The notes below the pieces were generated by a model that worked only from the letters and a program-made list of their open reading frames with translations, did no database searches and was not told the origin of the DNA. From the NCBI RefSeq assembly GCF_002135415.1, contig NZ_NEGJ01000001.1, positions 434,001 to 498,000 on the forward strand: a stretch of 64,000 nt of DNA. Direction: 5' to 3'. Source of the DNA: Acinetobacter sp. ANC 3832. Lineage in GTDB: Bacteria > Pseudomonadota > Gammaproteobacteria > Pseudomonadales > Moraxellaceae. Position 1 is the stretch's first letter; each line of letters starts with the position of its first letter. The translations under genes and the position numbers were made by a program. This document shows positions 12,211-20,059 of the stretch, in pieces.

Positions 12211-13053
12211 TCATTTTCGTGCACTAAGTACACAAGCTTGTGTTTCTTTCGCCAAAGATTGCCATGCAACCACAAAATCTTGTTGATTGGCTAAAGTTTC
12301 ATCAACAGAATAAAATGCAATATCACCCAATTTACGGTACTGACTTGGGCTTGCACTTGCCTCTGCCAATAGGCACATTTTTGAATATGGGCGTGAGTCA
12401 TTCAGGTATTTTATCTGACTAACGGTTGGCGCAATGTGTGGATCATCCGTTAAAGCACCTGAAAATTTCAAATTGAGTGGGCGTTCTAAATATTGATAAG
12501 CATCATGAAATGCCCAATATGGTTTTGACGCCCCTACCCCATTGAATTTTTGTGAAGCTAATAGCATTTCTTGAGCAAATTTTTTCGCATTGTCCCAATA
12601 CATTACTTTATTTTCAGGATGTTGCTGTGAACGCAATGCTGCAATAAAGAAACCAATCCGTACTGCATTGTTCGGATCTAACCAGACATGCGTATCAATG
12701 GTATCTTTTAATGCCACACCGCGTGTACTTCTTAGAGGTAAGGCTTGAATGATGCCTGAATTAAGAATGGAAATAGCTTTGGGATTATCACCCAACACTT
12801 TTTCCAATGGTGCTTCATGCTCTTTCCCCACCCAAATCACCAAAGACGCTTCTTGAATGATTTTACGATGTGCTGGCGTTAACTGTACGTCATGCCCTGT
12901 CTGATGTTCTAACAATAACTCTGGTTCTTCTATACCTTGAGTAATCTTTTTAGCAATCAAATAAATAGGATGTGTTGAAACCACAAGCGGAGCCTGAGCC
13001 CAACCTATACTTGCAAAGAGTAAACACAGACAAAATGCGAAAAAGCGAGACAT
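12211..13053 (-). CDS. znuA: Zinc ABC transporter, periplasmic zinc-binding protein
   Basis: About 280 residues from ATG 13053 (MSRFFAFCLCLLF), which gives a clean signal peptide ending SIGWAQA; seven more codons are open upstream. Zinc ligands of cluster A-I proteins are visible: His in QTGHDVQLTP, His in DTHVWLDPNN and His in WAFHDAYQYL. The His/Asp-rich flexible loop that many ZnuA proteins carry before the second ligand is absent. It is transcribed divergently from zur-znuC-znuB across a Zur-box-like palindrome at 13081-13095. Confidence 0.93.
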   Translation of the reverse strand: MSRFFAFCLCLLFASIGWAQAPLVVSTHPIYLIAKKITQGIEEPELLLEHQTGHDVQLTPAHRKIIQEASLVIWVGKEHEAPLEKVLGDNPKAISILNSGIIQALPLRSTRGVALKDTIDTHVWLDPNNAVRIGFFIAALRSQQHPENKVMYWDNAKKFAQEMLLASQKFNGVGASKPYWAFHDAYQYLERPLNLKFSGALTDDPHIAPTVSQIKYLNDSRPYSKMCLLAEASASPSQYRKLGDIAFYSVDETLANQQDFVVAWQSLAKETQACVLSARK

Positions 13054-13080
13054 GGGGACAGCATACCAAAACATAATGTA

Positions 13081-13095
13081 TGTTATAGTATAACA
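13081..13095. promoter_or_regulatory. Putative Zur operator between znuA and zur
   Basis: A perfect palindrome TGTTATA-G-TATAACA lies in the intergenic region between divergent znuA and zur. AT-rich TGTTAT..ATAACA dyads are the known form of gammaproteobacterial Zur/Fur-family sites. Its position, 28 bases upstream of the znuA start and 96 upstream of the preferred zur start, fits zinc-dependent repression of both sides. Confidence 0.8.
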
Positions 13096-13190
13096 GAAGT
13101 TAAAAAATACCTATGCCATTCGTAAGAATGATCTGGCTTCATGGTAAGATTTACCGTTGTTTTTCCACTCAAGTCTTCCAGAGGTCTGCT

Positions 13191-13688
13191 ATGAGCTTAT
13201 GTTCACACGAGCATCATGATACTTTACACGGTGTACATGACCATCAGAATGTTGAAGCTCGCCTTTCTGAAGCAGAAACTTTATGTGCAACTTCTGGCGC
13301 ACGACTTACGCCTTTGCGTAAAGAAGTTTTAGAACTGATTTTAACTGCGACTGGACCTGTCGGTGCTTATGATCTTTTGGCAAAATTAAAAGGTTCTTCT
13401 GAACGCCCTGCTGCCCCACCTACGGTATATCGCACTTTAGATTTTTTATTGGAAAAAGGTTTTATTCATCGCCTCACCTCTATTAATGCTTACATTCCTT
13501 GCTGTCACCCACGCGAAGGACATCAAGCGGCATTTCTGATTTGTACGCAATGTCATACTGTTAAAGAAGCATCTGCGAAAGGTTTGATTCAAGAACTTGA
13601 TCAGTTGGCTGAATCTGATCACTTTAAGGCTCATCACAGTATCATCGAAATTTCAGGAATGTGTCAGCAGTGCTCAAACAAGGCTTAA
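13191..13688 (+). CDS. zur: Zinc uptake regulator, Fur family
   Basis: 165 residues from ATG 13191, preceded by GAGG; an upstream ATG at 13113 is in frame but lacks a ribosome site and would add a non-conserved extension. The N-terminal winged helix contains GARLTPLRKEVLELI and PPTVYRTLDFLLEKG. The structural zinc site is formed by the CTQC and CQQC pairs, as in Fur-family Zur proteins. A His-rich start (CSHEHHDTLHGVHDH) is notable. It overlaps znuC by up to 28 bases, so they are translationally coupled. Confidence 0.95.
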   Translation: MSLCSHEHHDTLHGVHDHQNVEARLSEAETLCATSGARLTPLRKEVLELILTATGPVGAYDLLAKLKGSSERPAAPPTVYRTLDFLLEKGFIHRLTSINAYIPCCHPREGHQAAFLICTQCHTVKEASAKGLIQELDQLAESDHFKAHHSIIEISGMCQQCSNKA

Positions 13689-14449
13689 ATCATCCACTGA
13701 TTGCTCTAGAGCAAGTCAATGTTCGCATTGATGATCGGGATATTCTTAAAAGTGTCGATTTTTCATTACAAGAAAAAGAAATCGTCACACTTATTGGTCC
13801 AAATGGTGCAGGTAAATCAACCCTCATTAAAGTCTTACTCGGAATTGTAAAACCCAATTCAGGCAAAGTACTGAATGATAAAAAATTAAAACTGGCTTAT
13901 GTACCACAAAAATTTAATCCCTCACACAGTCTGCCTTTACGTGTTAAAGATCTGTTAAGTCTGGAAAAATGCGATAAAACCATTAAAGCTGAAATCATTC
14001 GTGATACAGGCATTAGCAAATTACAAGATTCGAAAGTACAGCAACTTTCAGGTGGTGAAAGACAACGGGTTTTATTGGCGCGTGCTTTATTACGCCAACC
14101 TAATTTATTGGTTCTTGATGAACCTATGCAAGGTTTAGATATTCAATCTGAAGCTGAACTGTATGACTATGTTCGTAGCTTACCTGATCGTTATGGATGT
14201 TCTATTCTGATTGTATCGCATGATTTACAATGGGTTATGCAAGGTACGCAACGCGTGGTTTGTCTCAATAAACATATTTGCTGTAGTGGTTTACCTGAAA
14301 ATATTCAGCAACATCCTGAGTATCAGGCATTATTTGGTACAAATCGTGCCTTTTATCAGCATCATCATGATCATTGTGCTCATGGTGATTCAGCGACTGC
14401 TTGCCAACACGACCCTCGCCCACATATTCACCCTGAACCGGAAGCTTAA
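13661..14449 (+). CDS. znuC: Zinc ABC transporter, ATP-binding protein
   Basis: About 260 residues. Walker A GPNGAGKST, signature LSGGERQRVLLARA and Walker B LLVLDEP are all present. The C-terminus is His-rich (residues ~225-262, with HHHDHCAHGD and HIHPEPEA), as in other ZnuC proteins, and may sense or buffer zinc. The start is GTG 13661 or, better spaced from the AGGA at 13655, GTG 13670. It reads through the end of zur and is followed after three bases by znuB. Confidence 0.95.
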   Translation: MSAVLKQGLNHPLIALEQVNVRIDDRDILKSVDFSLQEKEIVTLIGPNGAGKSTLIKVLLGIVKPNSGKVLNDKKLKLAYVPQKFNPSHSLPLRVKDLLSLEKCDKTIKAEIIRDTGISKLQDSKVQQLSGGERQRVLLARALLRQPNLLVLDEPMQGLDIQSEAELYDYVRSLPDRYGCSILIVSHDLQWVMQGTQRVVCLNKHICCSGLPENIQQHPEYQALFGTNRAFYQHHHDHCAHGDSATACQHDPRPHIHPEPEA

Positions 14450-14452
14450 TCC

Positions 14453-15253
14453 ATGATGGAATGGTTAGAACTGCTATTACCTGCATGGATTATGGGAACA
14501 TTATTGGTGTTCCTGACCGCACCCTTAGGTTGTTTAATGTTATGGCGTCGGATGTCTTTTTTTGCAGACACGATGGCACATGGAACATTATTAGGCGTTG
14601 CGCTGGCTGCTGTTCTTACACTTCCGCTTTGGGTCGGTGTGACCTTTACCGCAATTTTATTGGTTGCTGTACTTTGGGTTTTACATGACCCACGCTTACC
14701 CAATGATGCTTTGTTGGCACTCTGTTCTGCGACCTTATTATGTTCTGGTTTATTACTGATTCAGCATTTACCCGCATTAAGACCTGAACTATTAAGCTAT
14801 TTATTTGGTGATTTGCTCACCATTGAATGGCGCGATTTGCCTATATTTGCAAGCGTGATTCTTGTTGCACTCGTTATTTTATATAGACACTGGCAAGCAC
14901 AGATTCAAATTGCAATTGACCCAGATATTGCCATCAGTGAAGGTGTCAGTGCGAAGTGGCAACGTCTGATTTTCATGTTACTTTTGGCTTTATTCACTGT
15001 TTTAGCATTACGTGCTGTTGGTTCTTTATTGATGGGCGCTTTACTGGTCATCCCCGCCCTTTCAGCACGATTACTTTCACATTCACCTAAGCAAATGGTA
15101 CTTGTTGCATTTATTATTGCTCAAATTGGAATTACAGTCGGCTTATGGTCAAGCGCTGCTTTGAACATTTCAACAGGTTTGAGCATTGTGCTATGTATGG
15201 CCATTATTTTTGCTGTGATTTTTAGTGTGCAAAAAGTGAAAAAGTTGGTTTAA
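14453..15253 (+). CDS. znuB: Zinc ABC transporter, permease
   Basis: 266 residues, strongly hydrophobic with about eight membrane helices, belonging to the ABC-3 permease family. The loop GVSAKWQRL and the region VGSLLMGALLVIPALSARLL are typical of metal-type ABC permeases. Tight spacing after znuC makes zur-znuC-znuB one transcription unit. ATG 14453 or 14456 are equivalent. Confidence 0.95.
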   Translation: MMEWLELLLPAWIMGTLLVFLTAPLGCLMLWRRMSFFADTMAHGTLLGVALAAVLTLPLWVGVTFTAILLVAVLWVLHDPRLPNDALLALCSATLLCSGLLLIQHLPALRPELLSYLFGDLLTIEWRDLPIFASVILVALVILYRHWQAQIQIAIDPDIAISEGVSAKWQRLIFMLLLALFTVLALRAVGSLLMGALLVIPALSARLLSHSPKQMVLVAFIIAQIGITVGLWSSAALNISTGLSIVLCMAIIFAVIFSVQKVKKLV

Positions 15254-15313
15254 TTTTTTCACTGTTAAATTTCAACAGAATAATAGCCCAAGATAATTCA
15301 TAAGATTTATTGT

Positions 15314-15934
15314 TTATTGATGCACCAAACTCAATAACCCTGCTGCGCAACTAAACAGAACAGCAAAAGTTCGATTCATATATTTTTGTTGTTTCGGAGA
15401 TTTTAAAAGTCTTAATACTTTTGCTGCCAAACCTGTATATCCAGCCATAACAATCAAATCAATAGTAATCATGGTGATTGCCATAATCACATATTGAATC
15501 CATTGTGGCTTAGACAAATCTAAAAATTGTGGCAAAACAGCCAATAGAAAGACAATCGCTTTTGGATTACTGATATTCACAATAAAACCATGCAAAATCA
15601 GCTTAGGAATCGACTTGGTGGGTTGTTCTTTTTCAATATCGATAGATTGAGCAGAAGCTGTCCATTGCATAAAAGCAAGATACAGCAGATATAAAATCCC
15701 AAACCATTTCACCACTAAAAAAGCCCAAGGTGTGGTGGCAAATAACACCCCTACCCCTGCAGCTACAACCGCAATTTGTACCAATAAAGCAAGTTGCAGA
15801 CCGAATGCATTCCAATAACCACGACGGAAACCATAGTTTAGACCACTCGACATTGAAGCAATTGCACCTGCACCAGGTGAAATGCTAATCACCCAACAAG
15901 CCAGCATATAAGCCAACCAAACTTGATAAGACAT
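15314..15934 (-). CDS. LysE/RhtB-family amino-acid exporter
   Basis: 206 residues with about six membrane helices. The family signature near the N-terminus, SPGAGAIASMSSGLNYGFRRG, is clear. Members export amino acids such as homoserine, threonine or lysine from the cytoplasm; the substrate cannot be deduced. Monocistronic and convergent with znuB. A second, diverged member lies at 39027-39617. Confidence 0.88.
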   Translation of the reverse strand: MSYQVWLAYMLACWVISISPGAGAIASMSSGLNYGFRRGYWNAFGLQLALLVQIAVVAAGVGVLFATTPWAFLVVKWFGILYLLYLAFMQWTASAQSIDIEKEQPTKSIPKLILHGFIVNISNPKAIVFLLAVLPQFLDLSKPQWIQYVIMAITMITIDLIVMAGYTGLAAKVLRLLKSPKQQKYMNRTFAVLFSCAAGLLSLVHQ

Positions 15935-16105
15935 AAAGATAAGAAAGCGATGTTGTACAAGAAAAATCCATTATATGCTTTTTATTACGTTATTTTTCGA
16001 TTAATTTAAGCATTAAAATCTAGATAAATAAGCTATTCAATTCGCTTTACATCATGCACTATAAACATACTTAGGATAGATAATAATTGAGGAGCCATCG
16101 TTAAA

Positions 16106-17026
16106 ATGACAGCCCAATCCGTAATTTTACCTTTACCATCAGACCATGCACGTTTTATTGTTCTGAATTTAAAAGATCTCTCCATTGATGAATTCAAAAA
16201 GCGTTTAGATGCTTTATTGAGTACACGTGATCGTTTAATCACACAACACCCTGAAGCTGAAATTAAAACATCTATCGCATTTGGTCCTGAGCTTTGGGCG
16301 AAGTTATATGACAAAGCCCCTGAAGGCTTTAAACAGCTTGAACCAATCCAAGGTTCTTTTCATATGCCTGTTGTTCCTGCGGATGTACTGATCCATCTCG
16401 CATCTGCACGTACAGATATTTGTTTTGCTTTAAGCCAATCTTTCTTTGATGGCATTTGTGACAAAGTTGAATTGTTGGATGAACGTGTTTGCTTCCGTTA
16501 TTTAGATGGTCGTGATTTAACAGGTTTTATTGATGGTACTGAAAACCCGCAATTCCCAGATGATCGTGACGAAGTTGCATTACTTGGTGAAGAAGCAGGT
16601 ATTTTTGCTGATGGTTCTTTTGTTTTTGCACAGCGTTATGTTCATAACTTGGAAAACTGGAAGCGTTTAAAAGTTGATGCTCAGGAGCATGTGATTGGTC
16701 GTACTAAATTAGAAAGTATTGAACTGGATGATGATGTCAAACCTGAAAATGCACATATTTCCCGAGCTGTCATTGAAGATGATAAGGGTGAAGAATTAGA
16801 AATTTTACGCCACTCTTTACCTTATGGTGATGGCAAAGGCGACCAAGGTTTATTTTTTATTGCTTATACTCAAGATTTAAGCCGTATTGATAAAATGTTA
16901 GTACGAATGTTTGGTACCAGTGGTGATGGTATTCATGACCGCTTACTGCACTTTGTTACGGCTGTTGATGGTGCGTATTTCTTTGTACCGAATGAAGAGG
17001 TCTTGGAAGAAATTTTGGAAGGGTGA
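16106..17026 (+). CDS. Dyp-type heme peroxidase
   Basis: 306 residues, similar in size to YfeX-like (class B-type) dye-decolorising peroxidases. The GxxDG motif reads GFIDG at residues 140-144 with catalytic Asp143, the proximal heme ligand is His217 in ENAHISR, and the distal Arg is Arg235 in LRHSLPYGDG. There is no signal peptide, so it acts in the cytoplasm unless packaged, and no encapsulin gene is near. It has a GAGGA site upstream and is monocistronic. Confidence 0.93.
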   Translation: MTAQSVILPLPSDHARFIVLNLKDLSIDEFKKRLDALLSTRDRLITQHPEAEIKTSIAFGPELWAKLYDKAPEGFKQLEPIQGSFHMPVVPADVLIHLASARTDICFALSQSFFDGICDKVELLDERVCFRYLDGRDLTGFIDGTENPQFPDDRDEVALLGEEAGIFADGSFVFAQRYVHNLENWKRLKVDAQEHVIGRTKLESIELDDDVKPENAHISRAVIEDDKGEELEILRHSLPYGDGKGDQGLFFIAYTQDLSRIDKMLVRMFGTSGDGIHDRLLHFVTAVDGAYFFVPNEEVLEEILEG

Positions 17027-17035
17027 TAAAAAATC

Positions 17036-17069
17036 ATTACTAAGTAGTTTTTTAAAGCTACTTAGTAAT
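17036..17069. terminator. 12-bp inverted repeat between convergent genes
   Basis: ATTACTAAGTAG and its perfect complement flank a ten-base loop, ten bases past the peroxidase stop. On the minus strand the stem runs into a T-rich tract, so it could terminate the type VI operon ending at 17152; on the plus strand there is little T-tract. Confidence 0.6.
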
Positions 17070-17151
17070 CAAACATCATCAATACACACTTATTATAAAT
17101 ATAAATAATATTGAATAACTAGACTTCTAATTTACATAAAAGTCCAAAATT

Positions 17152-17865
17152 TTATAGCTTTTCTTTTATCGTTTTTCCATTTTTCACATAAATTAAATTA
17201 TAGTTTTTATCTATAATAAATTTTGTTTTCCCCGATAAGTTTTTTTCTGTGACAACTCCAAACTTATCAACAATATTTATATTTAGAAATGTTTCGCCTT
17301 CATCTGAAAAAGGTGAAATAACTATCAACTTTCCATCACTACTTTCAGGCAAAACAACTCCACGCCCATACTGAGAATTTATAAAACTATAAGCATGAGT
17401 AAGTTTATTAGAAGAAATTAAGTTTACTGATTGGCAACTATCCTTGGAGTTACTTTCTAAACATTTCAAATGATCTTGGGAATTATAAGGTAAATACGTT
17501 ATCTCTAAATCATCACTATTTTTATCTTTTTGCTTAACCTTATTATCAAGATACTTTATTCGCTCCTTATATCCATCACTATAACATTGCTCTTTTATTA
17601 ACCCTATACCTTCTCCAGAAGAAAAGCTAATTGTACCTTCACACTTGTTTTTTAGATCTTTCATCCATTTATTATAATCTTGTTGATTTTTATTATTTTT
17701 TAAATTTAATTTTGACTGTAAATTAATATTATTATGTTTTATACAATCAGCTTGATGCAATACATTATTACTATAACAGGTTTTTTTATCCTTTTCTGCA
17801 CAAGCATAAGAGCTCGCACTTAACAAAATAATGATTAATACCTTTTGATAAATATTTTTAAACAT
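17152..17865 (-). CDS. Periplasmic LprI/DUF1311-like protein, putative T6SS immunity protein
   Basis: 237 residues. A signal peptide with an Ala-Cys-Ala cleavage site (after residue ~23) sends it to the periplasm. The N-terminal half has four cysteines (30, 41, 75, 94) spaced with the W..L...C and QCY.DGY..RI.YL patterns of the DUF1311/LprI family, some members of which inhibit lysozyme. The C-terminal ~120 residues are beta-rich and unrecognised. The start lies one base after the effector gene stop, so it is the last gene of vgrG-effector-immunity. The immunity role is inferred from position, export and fold. It is markedly AT-rich. Confidence 0.65.
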   Translation of the reverse strand: MFKNIYQKVLIIILLSASSYACAEKDKKTCYSNNVLHQADCIKHNNINLQSKLNLKNNKNQQDYNKWMKDLKNKCEGTISFSSGEGIGLIKEQCYSDGYKERIKYLDNKVKQKDKNSDDLEITYLPYNSQDHLKCLESNSKDSCQSVNLISSNKLTHAYSFINSQYGRGVVLPESSDGKLIVISPFSDEGETFLNINIVDKFGVVTEKNLSGKTKFIIDKNYNLIYVKNGKTIKEKL

Positions 17866-17866
17866 A

Positions 17867-20056
17867 TTAAACTCCTTTGAAATCTTTAGGTAAAATTACT
17901 GCAAAAGGTTTTGGCATTTTACCTTTTAACTCACTGACAGTTCCGTGAGCGTGGATAGCTTTACCAGTACCTAAAATCATTCCTTTTTTTACAGCTTCAT
18001 CATGAAATGCATCAACCCATTGTTTTCTATTCTTTGAATCAGAATAATACTTGTTTGCATAGTTTAAATTTTGCCCAATGATAGATTTTTTTCCCTCCGC
18101 TCTTTCAATCAAATATTGATTAACAAAACTTCTAATTCTGGCACTAACAGCTGAAGTTGGCATATTTTGAACAGAACCATAAGGTTTTAAATTCGCTGGG
18201 CCGGTCATCTTAGAAAACTGGCGATGTGCATTTGCTACACTACTCACACTATTCCCCCACACACCTGACTTAACGCGGTTCATGATAGTATCAACCACAC
18301 CTGCTGCTTGTTGTTGAAAATATGTTTCCGTTTTAAATTTAATAACTTCAGTTTCTGTAACTTTCATTATATTAAGTATATCATCAGCAGTTAAAATCAA
18401 TTGATCAGTTAAACTATTTTCGACTTTTGGTACATTAACCAATCCACTACACGATAATATATTTAAATTATTTGAATTTTGAATAATTGCTATCAACATA
18501 TTTCCATTTAGATCTTGTGTATTTTTCTTAAAAAATTTATCGTTAAAATATTTATTTTCGAAATAAGTAATATCATAATGCACCCAAGTTTTAGCTCCAG
18601 CTTTACCATTACTAAATTTTTTTGGTTCTAAATAAATTTTATTCTTAGTTCTTACTTCAGATGCTCCCATTTTAACACTCAATACTGATTGACGAATAAA
18701 TTCCATATCGGATAGTTCTCTAGTTCTAACTCCATTTTTATTAATATGTAAATCTACAGCCAACCCCATATGATTAACTGTTGTTCTTTTCTCTTTACTC
18801 TCGTTATATCCTTTATTATTTTCTATACATCTATAACCAGATGCTATATATCCCACCTCTAATTTTTTAGCTTTAAATTCATTTTTTAAATAAAAGTTTA
18901 AGGCTTTAAGAATCCATATTAACGATCTATGTATTCCAGGATATTCATTTGCAGAATTTAGTCCTGATACAACCCCTCTTCTATTATTACCATAACCTGC
19001 ACACTGACCACATGGACATGAGGCTTTCGCCATAAACCCACTTACTGGATAGTCATAATAAAATTTATCAAGTGCCACCAAAAAATTCCCACAAATCTTT
19101 CCTGTTGGTTCTACACCCATATAATCTTGTTGAAACTGCCTAATACATTTAGCGGTTAGTTCAGTAAACTCATCACTAGGCAATGCTCCACCAAAACCTG
19201 CTAAACGAATGTTTATCTCCCGAATTAATTCACTATTACCTTTATCAATGCATTGCGGATTTGTTTTACATAAATTTGGTGCATTAGACTTTGGCGTTCC
19301 ACCATCTTGACTACGATCATCAACTGTTAATATTTTTGTTATTGACCCCACAGCACTATTAAATGTTTTTTTACCTTCTTCATATAAATCATTAGCTTGC
19401 TCCAATGCGTTATTACCTAAATCCCCAAGAGTACCTAAAATTCCTATATCCGCTTTAGTTTGTTGAGTCGTTTTAGATGGGCTCTTTGAAGTTGGAGTTT
19501 GGGGTACTTTAGGTTTTGGAGCACTTGGTATCTTTGGTTTAGGTTTATCCTGATGAGAATTGCTTCCTTCTGCTGGGATATTCACTGGCAATTTTATTAC
19601 TTGACCAATACTGATCTTGTTCGGATCATCAATTTTATTTAGAAGCTCTAAGGCTCTAAATGTTGTATGATTTTGAGATGCTATTGAAGTTAAGGTTTCA
19701 CCTTTTTTTACAATATGCGTTTTACGTTTATATTGCCCACTATTACCTTGATTTGTCAAAGTTTTTAAATCTAAAAGGACTTTAGGGCTTGTGATTTTAA
19801 CCAACATTCGGTCTCTAGACATCGAAAAACTTTGTACTTTAACCATCAATCCGCCAAACATACTTTTTATATAAACATCTAGAATAGTCCCTTTATCTCG
19901 GCTAATCTCAACAATACAACCAGATGAATTTGTAGCACCTGCTGCAATCACTTGACCAGTCCTTTGATTTTTAACTTCATATTGAGCTTTTGAAATAGGG
20001 CTTCCAAATATATCAATGACCTGAATTGTAGCTAATGATTTTTTACTATTTGTCAT
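17867..20056 (-). CDS. Predicted T6SS effector: LysM, peptidoglycan-binding, M15 peptidase and SleB-like hydrolase domains
   Basis: 729 residues with no signal peptide. Domains in order: a beta-sandwich resembling a carboxypeptidase-regulatory domain (~8-95), LysM (~113-157), a Pro/Lys-rich linker (~165-200), a PG_binding-1-like helical repeat (~273-333), a Cys motif CPCGQC (347-352), an M15 zinc-peptidase-like domain with HMGLAVD (His429, Asp435) and WVHYD (His493), and a C-terminal SleB/cell-wall-hydrolase-like domain (~563-690) with the TETYFQQQAAGVV and IMNRV motifs, candidate acid Glu577. It starts three bases after vgrG, so it is probably delivered on this spike to cut peptidoglycan of rival cells. 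Function is inferred; composition is strongly AT-rich. Confidence 0.75.
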   Translation of the reverse strand: MTNSKKSLATIQVIDIFGSPISKAQYEVKNQRTGQVIAAGATNSSGCIVEISRDKGTILDVYIKSMFGGLMVKVQSFSMSRDRMLVKITSPKVLLDLKTLTNQGNSGQYKRKTHIVKKGETLTSIASQNHTTFRALELLNKIDDPNKISIGQVIKLPVNIPAEGSNSHQDKPKPKIPSAPKPKVPQTPTSKSPSKTTQQTKADIGILGTLGDLGNNALEQANDLYEEGKKTFNSAVGSITKILTVDDRSQDGGTPKSNAPNLCKTNPQCIDKGNSELIREINIRLAGFGGALPSDEFTELTAKCIRQFQQDYMGVEPTGKICGNFLVALDKFYYDYPVSGFMAKASCPCGQCAGYGNNRRGVVSGLNSANEYPGIHRSLIWILKALNFYLKNEFKAKKLEVGYIASGYRCIENNKGYNESKEKRTTVNHMGLAVDLHINKNGVRTRELSDMEFIRQSVLSVKMGASEVRTKNKIYLEPKKFSNGKAGAKTWVHYDITYFENKYFNDKFFKKNTQDLNGNMLIAIIQNSNNLNILSCSGLVNVPKVENSLTDQLILTADDILNIMKVTETEVIKFKTETYFQQQAAGVVDTIMNRVKSGVWGNSVSSVANAHRQFSKMTGPANLKPYGSVQNMPTSAVSARIRSFVNQYLIERAEGKKSIIGQNLNYANKYYSDSKNRKQWVDAFHDEAVKKGMILGTGKAIHAHGTVSELKGKMPKPFAVILPKDFKGV

Positions 20057-20059
20057 GTT

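Noticed and set aside
12083..12286. Plus-strand open frame of 67 codons with a hydrophobic stretch, between atpI and znuA
   Set aside because: It overlaps the znuA 3' end, has no ribosome site and no recognisable similarity; likely chance.
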